The translations under genes and the position numbers were made by a program. The notes beneath the pieces are model-generated. The model did not search any database. It was not told the DNA's origin and saw only the letters and a list, made by a program, of their open reading frames with translations. A DNA stretch of 64,000 bases, taken from NCBI GenBank assembly GCA_964533735.1, contig CAZHMD010000006.1, positions 81,049 through 145,048 on the forward strand, given 5' to 3'. Below, one piece after another: positions 61,899 to 64,000 of the stretch (position 1 is its first letter; the number at the start of each line of letters is the position of its first letter). The DNA comes from UBA6107 sp964533735. Its GTDB lineage: Bacteria; Chloroflexota; Anaerolineae; Anaerolineales; Anaerolineaceae.

Positions 61899-61951
61899 TG
61901 TGGGGGCGGGTACCATACCCGCCCTCGGTAGGTGCGAATGGCAATTCGCCC
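61899..61951 (+). repeat. Two tandem palindromic repeats
   Basis: GGGCGGGTACCATACCCGCCC and then GGTGCGAATGGCAATTCGCCC, each a self-complementary hairpin. They resemble the GGGCGGGT/GGGCGAAT intergenic units frequent in Anaerolineae genomes. Confidence 0.6.
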
Positions 61952-61966
61952 AAGGCTTTTTTAATT

Positions 61967-62028
61967 GGATTGGGTAGCGCGCTTGCATGGGGTGCAAGAG
62001 GTCGGGGGTTCAAATGCTCTCGTCCTGC
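61967..62028 (+). pseudogene. Degenerate tRNA-like sequence (tRNA-Pro GGG relic)
   Basis: A D-loop-like GGATTGGGTAGCGC, a perfect 5-pair anticodon stem (CTTGC/GCAAG) around ATGGGGT (anticodon GGG), AGGTC variable region and TTCAAAT T-loop are in correct order and spacing. The 5' acceptor and D stems are missing and the T stem has one mismatch and wobble pairs. It looks like a broken tRNA or an attachment-site remnant. Confidence 0.55.
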
Positions 62029-62155
62029 CTTAGCCAAACCACAGGCGTGTTAACCTGTTTATTTTGGGCAGTAATGAGGCATAAATACAGCCTATAATTA
62101 ATCAGTATAATTAATAATTAGCCCGATCAAGATAATCACATCAGGAGTAATAATT

Positions 62156-62914
62156 ATGACAGAAGAACAGAAAAAACATCCATTAGAAGAATATTCTGAA
62201 AATGAACAAATCGCTTATCTGAGTATTATCTCTGCCGTCTGTTATGCAGATAAAGAATTTGGAGATACGGAAAAGCATCAATTGGATATCTTATTGGCCC
62301 AACTTAAGATTTCAGATGTAGGCAAAGCCAAAATCTATTCTTCAGTATTCAACCTTCAGCGTGAAGATAAACTGGCGAATCTTGAAGCAATTCAAATTCT
62401 TGGTAATACGGAATTAAAATACACCTTAATCTCAGATTTGTGTCTTTTTTCTTTGGTTGATTCGAAGTTCACCGATGAAGAATATCAATACATACTAGGT
62501 ATCGGAGAAGTCTTGGGGATTACCCAGGAACAAGTTGATGCCATAAAGTCTATCCAGGAGAATCTTTATAAGATCAAAGATATTCCCCCGAATTCTGTAA
62601 AATACAAACGTCTCATAAAAGATAGTGCAGCAAATCTTGCAGGGGTCGGTGTTCCTATCGCAGCAATTGCAGCGAGTGGTTCAGTCTTTGGGCTAGGTGC
62701 CGCTGGATTAACCTCTGGTTTGGCAACTCTTGGCGCATTCGTTGGTGGTGGGATGTTGTTAGGAGCAGTTATTGTGGTTCCTGCAATCGCGGTAGGGACT
62801 GTCTATGGGGTTAAGAAACTCTTTGACCTCGTATGGAAAGACCATGAGAGTTCAGATAATGTGAAAAACTCTCAAGAAAGGGGTCGAAAGGGAACATGGG
62901 CGAAAAAATCGTAA
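62156..62914 (+). CDS. TerB-like protein with C-terminal Gly/Ala-rich hydrophobic segment
   Basis: This protein has 252 residues. The N-terminal half (about 15-140) is helical with TerB-like acidic features (AVCYADKEFGDTEKHQLD, SLVDSKFTDEEYQYILGIGEVLGI), a fold seen in tellurite-resistance and phage-defence proteins. After a linker, residues 160-225 are Gly/Ala-rich and hydrophobic (GLGAAGLTSGLATLGAFVGG and GAVIVVPAIAVG), then a basic tail. The pattern would suit membrane insertion. AGGAG is present before the ATG. It leads a tight three-gene unit next to a Gabija-like pair; the function is unknown to me. Confidence 0.7.
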   Translation: MTEEQKKHPLEEYSENEQIAYLSIISAVCYADKEFGDTEKHQLDILLAQLKISDVGKAKIYSSVFNLQREDKLANLEAIQILGNTELKYTLISDLCLFSLVDSKFTDEEYQYILGIGEVLGITQEQVDAIKSIQENLYKIKDIPPNSVKYKRLIKDSAANLAGVGVPIAAIAASGSVFGLGAAGLTSGLATLGAFVGGGMLLGAVIVVPAIAVGTVYGVKKLFDLVWKDHESSDNVKNSQERGRKGTWAKKS

Positions 62915-63249
62915 AAAGTGAAATGCAACCTGGTTCCGCTAAACTTGTTATAGTACAAGGGATTGTCCAAAATCTACCAGAAATTATAGGAGCGATCAAG
63001 GAAATCTATGCCCTAAATAAGAAAGGGCAATTATTTGGCCGAGTTCTACAATCTCGGCTTGATGAATTGAATATCAATAAAGAGAATTTTAAAGTATTGG
63101 TTGAAGGTTTGACGGAGTTATCAAAATCAGAAAATACTGATGCTGAGACAAAAGTGATGTATAGAGATATGATAAAAACACTTTTTGAAATTTTCACAAC
63201 TAATATGCATAGTTCGCAGGACATTTCCAACTATTTGAAGGAATTTTAA
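62896..63249 (+). CDS. Small hypothetical protein, second gene of the TerB-like cassette
   Basis: 117 residues, acidic-basic mixed and predicted helical, no signal or membrane segment. It overlaps the TerB-like gene by 19 bases, so the two are almost certainly cotranslated. GLTELSKSENTDAETKVMYRDMIK and IGAIKEIYALNKKGQLFGRV are its most regular tracts. I do not recognise the family. An accessory or regulatory partner of the TerB-like protein is plausible but not shown. Confidence 0.65.
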   Translation: MGEKIVKSEMQPGSAKLVIVQGIVQNLPEIIGAIKEIYALNKKGQLFGRVLQSRLDELNINKENFKVLVEGLTELSKSENTDAETKVMYRDMIKTLFEIFTTNMHSSQDISNYLKEF

Positions 63250-63252
63250 GAA

Positions 63253-63510
63253 ATGTATGGAATAAATTTGTTGGAAGTTGCAAAAATATTGGGAGCTACT
63301 ACGGTCACAAATATTTTATTTAACAAGTACGGGGCAATTCGCTCGATTCATCAGGAAATTGTGAAATATTCGGCTCAACAAAATATTGCTATGGTTAAGG
63401 TTATGATAAGTACTCTAGCACAACAAAACGAACAGGCGTATAAAGATGTCATTAAAGTTCTAAGAGAGAATTTTTCTGAAGAAGAATTACAAGATATTTT
63501 GCCTCACTGA
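63253..63510 (+). CDS. Small hypothetical protein, third gene of the TerB-like cassette
   Basis: 85 residues, helical, starts three bases after the preceding gene ends. The C-terminal half reads AQQNEQAYKDVIKVLRENFS and ends EEELQDILPH. The first 25 residues are moderately hydrophobic but not a clear signal. No family is recognised. It is followed 34 bases later by a terminator-like hairpin, which closes the cassette. Confidence 0.6.
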   Translation: MYGINLLEVAKILGATTVTNILFNKYGAIRSIHQEIVKYSAQQNIAMVKVMISTLAQQNEQAYKDVIKVLRENFSEEELQDILPH

Positions 63511-63543
63511 GCAAAAAGAATTCGTGTAGTTTAAAAAACCTCA

Positions 63544-63568
63544 AAAACTTGCCAATTTGGCAAGTTTT
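63544..63568 (+). terminator. Terminator-like hairpin after the cassette
   Basis: AAAACTTGCC / GGCAAGTTTT, a 10-pair stem with AATTT loop, the last four bases T. Confidence 0.75.
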
Positions 63569-63666
63569 GGCTTAATAATTCGCCAAACAGGCTAGTTGTA
63601 ATTCACGCTTTTTGTGCAACAATTAAATTGTAATCCCTTGCATGTACCGTAAATTCCCCCCGTAGA

Positions 63667-63707
63667 ACTCGAATTGAATCTTTTTGTTCCCTGGAAACAA
63701 TTCGAGT
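63667..63707. repeat. Inverted repeat upstream of the last gene
   Basis: ACTCGAATTG and CAATTCGAGT are perfect inverted copies 21 bases apart, flanked on both sides by TTCCCCCC runs. They lie 29 bases before the next ATG, as an operator or recombination site might. Confidence 0.5.
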
Positions 63708-63735
63708 ATTTCCCCCCTCATTCAACAGGAGAAAA

Positions 63736-64000
63736 ATGTCAGAATTCAGCATCTCAACCGCAGAGCAGGAAATCAACACAGCAAAACTTAAATCCGGCGG
63801 TCAGCCCGGTAATCAAAACGCCAGAAAAAAACCTGATCAAATTAAAAAACGCGGTGCTCCTCTTGGCAACAAGAACGCCAAAACTCATGGCTTTTACGCC
63901 CGCCGTCTTCCCCAATCCCAACTCGATGGACTCGAAGAAACCACTGTCCGCTCCCTCGAAGACGAGATCGAGGTCATGCGCGTCTTCTCCCGCAAGGTCG
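63736..64000 (+). CDS. Phage-type protein with GAPLGNKNA/HGFY motif (3' end outside window)
   Basis: An open frame of 88 residues runs off the window end. It carries two copies of a G-x-P-G-N-x-N-A motif (GGQPGNQNARKKP, then GAPLGNKNAKTHGFYARRLP), typical of small proteins next to phage terminases and mobile elements. AGGAG lies five bases before the ATG. The codon choice (many C-ending codons) differs from the AT-rich cassette upstream, so it probably has a separate origin. Confidence 0.65.
   Translation, partial: MSEFSISTAEQEINTAKLKSGGQPGNQNARKKPDQIKKRGAPLGNKNAKTHGFYARRLPQSQLDGLEETTVRSLEDEIEVMRVFSRKV

Larger units (their letters stand above)
61430..62155. other. Repeat-rich intergenic stretch within the island
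   Basis: 726 bases with no convincing gene. It holds a REP-like element, two short hairpin repeats and a degenerate tRNA-Pro-like sequence, listed separately. A 48-codon minus-strand frame at 61506-61652 is open, but nothing supports it. The stem GGGTGC/GCACCC at 61742-61762 has no T tract. Confidence 0.5.

Noticed and set aside
61768..61977. 69-codon plus-strand frame
   Set aside because: It consists almost entirely of REP-like and palindromic repeats.
61967..62028. Functional tRNA-Pro gene
   Set aside because: The 5' acceptor strand and D stem are absent and the T stem is defective.
1..64000. CRISPR array, insertion sequence with transposase, or rRNA operon
   Set aside because: No regularly spaced direct repeats, no transposase frame and no rRNA sequence were seen on either strand.

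Overview
The window reads as chromosomal DNA from a Chloroflexota bacterium, most likely class Anaerolineae. This is inferred from the gene set and style: secreted proteins with Thr/Pro-rich linkers, an NBR1-type Ig lipoprotein, cytosolic Ser/Thr kinase and FHA signalling, a polymer-forming (bactofilin-like) membrane protein, a CpXC protein, and repeats typical of that phylum. No rRNA or intact tRNA gene is present, so the placement is not proven. Coding density is high and most genes sit in short operons separated by intrinsic terminators.

Layout. 0-2.1 kb: nucleoside salvage and tRNA maturation (tdk 3' end, hpt, nucleotidyltransferase). 2.1-8 kb: a lone response regulator, pyruvate phosphate dikinase, and a TPR lytic transglycosylase. 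8-11.4 kb: mtnA, an adenosine-kinase-like PfkB gene and ahcY, which form a SAM by-product salvage operon. 11.4-14.1 kb: a C39-like protease, an Ig lipoprotein and recA. 14.1-15.9 kb: glnA behind a long structured leader that contains a glmS-ribozyme-like RNA. 15.9-20.5 kb: a UppP/phosphate-binding-like fusion, tgt and an SLC13 transporter. 20.5-30.2 kb: alr, recJ, an EamA exporter, an AAA ATPase, a GDPD phosphodiesterase, a threonine dehydratase and a GH3 protein. 30.2-36.4 kb: signalling genes (Ser/Thr kinase, FHA-winged helix regulator, CpXC protein, histidine kinase) and a class III aminotransferase. 36.5-45.9 kb: central housekeeping (yvcK, gap, pgk, rpsT, argS, a COG2403-type GTPase, obgE, nadD). 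45.9-50.4 kb: a second anion permease and an ECF sigma/anti-sigma operon with envelope proteins. 50.4-57.4 kb: a clearly GC-richer block (dNK, lysA, DEAD-box helicase, degV, glsB, beta-propeller, msrA). 57.5-63.6 kb: an AT-rich accessory island with a Gabija-like OLD nuclease/UvrD helicase pair, a repeat-rich spacer with tRNA-like relics, and an undescribed three-gene TerB-like cassette. The window ends inside a phage-type gene.

Regulation. Several genes (ppdK, mtnA, glnA, rpsT, the DEAD-box gene) share a compact leader in which a terminator-like hairpin and U-tract lie directly against the Shine-Dalgarno sequence. alr, and probably yvcK, look leaderless. recA carries a LexA-like box inside its promoter, and the ECF sigma gene has a well-formed ECF-type promoter upstream. 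The most unusual items are the glmS-ribozyme-like element placed before glutamine synthetase instead of glmS, the UppP fusion, and the defence-type island.
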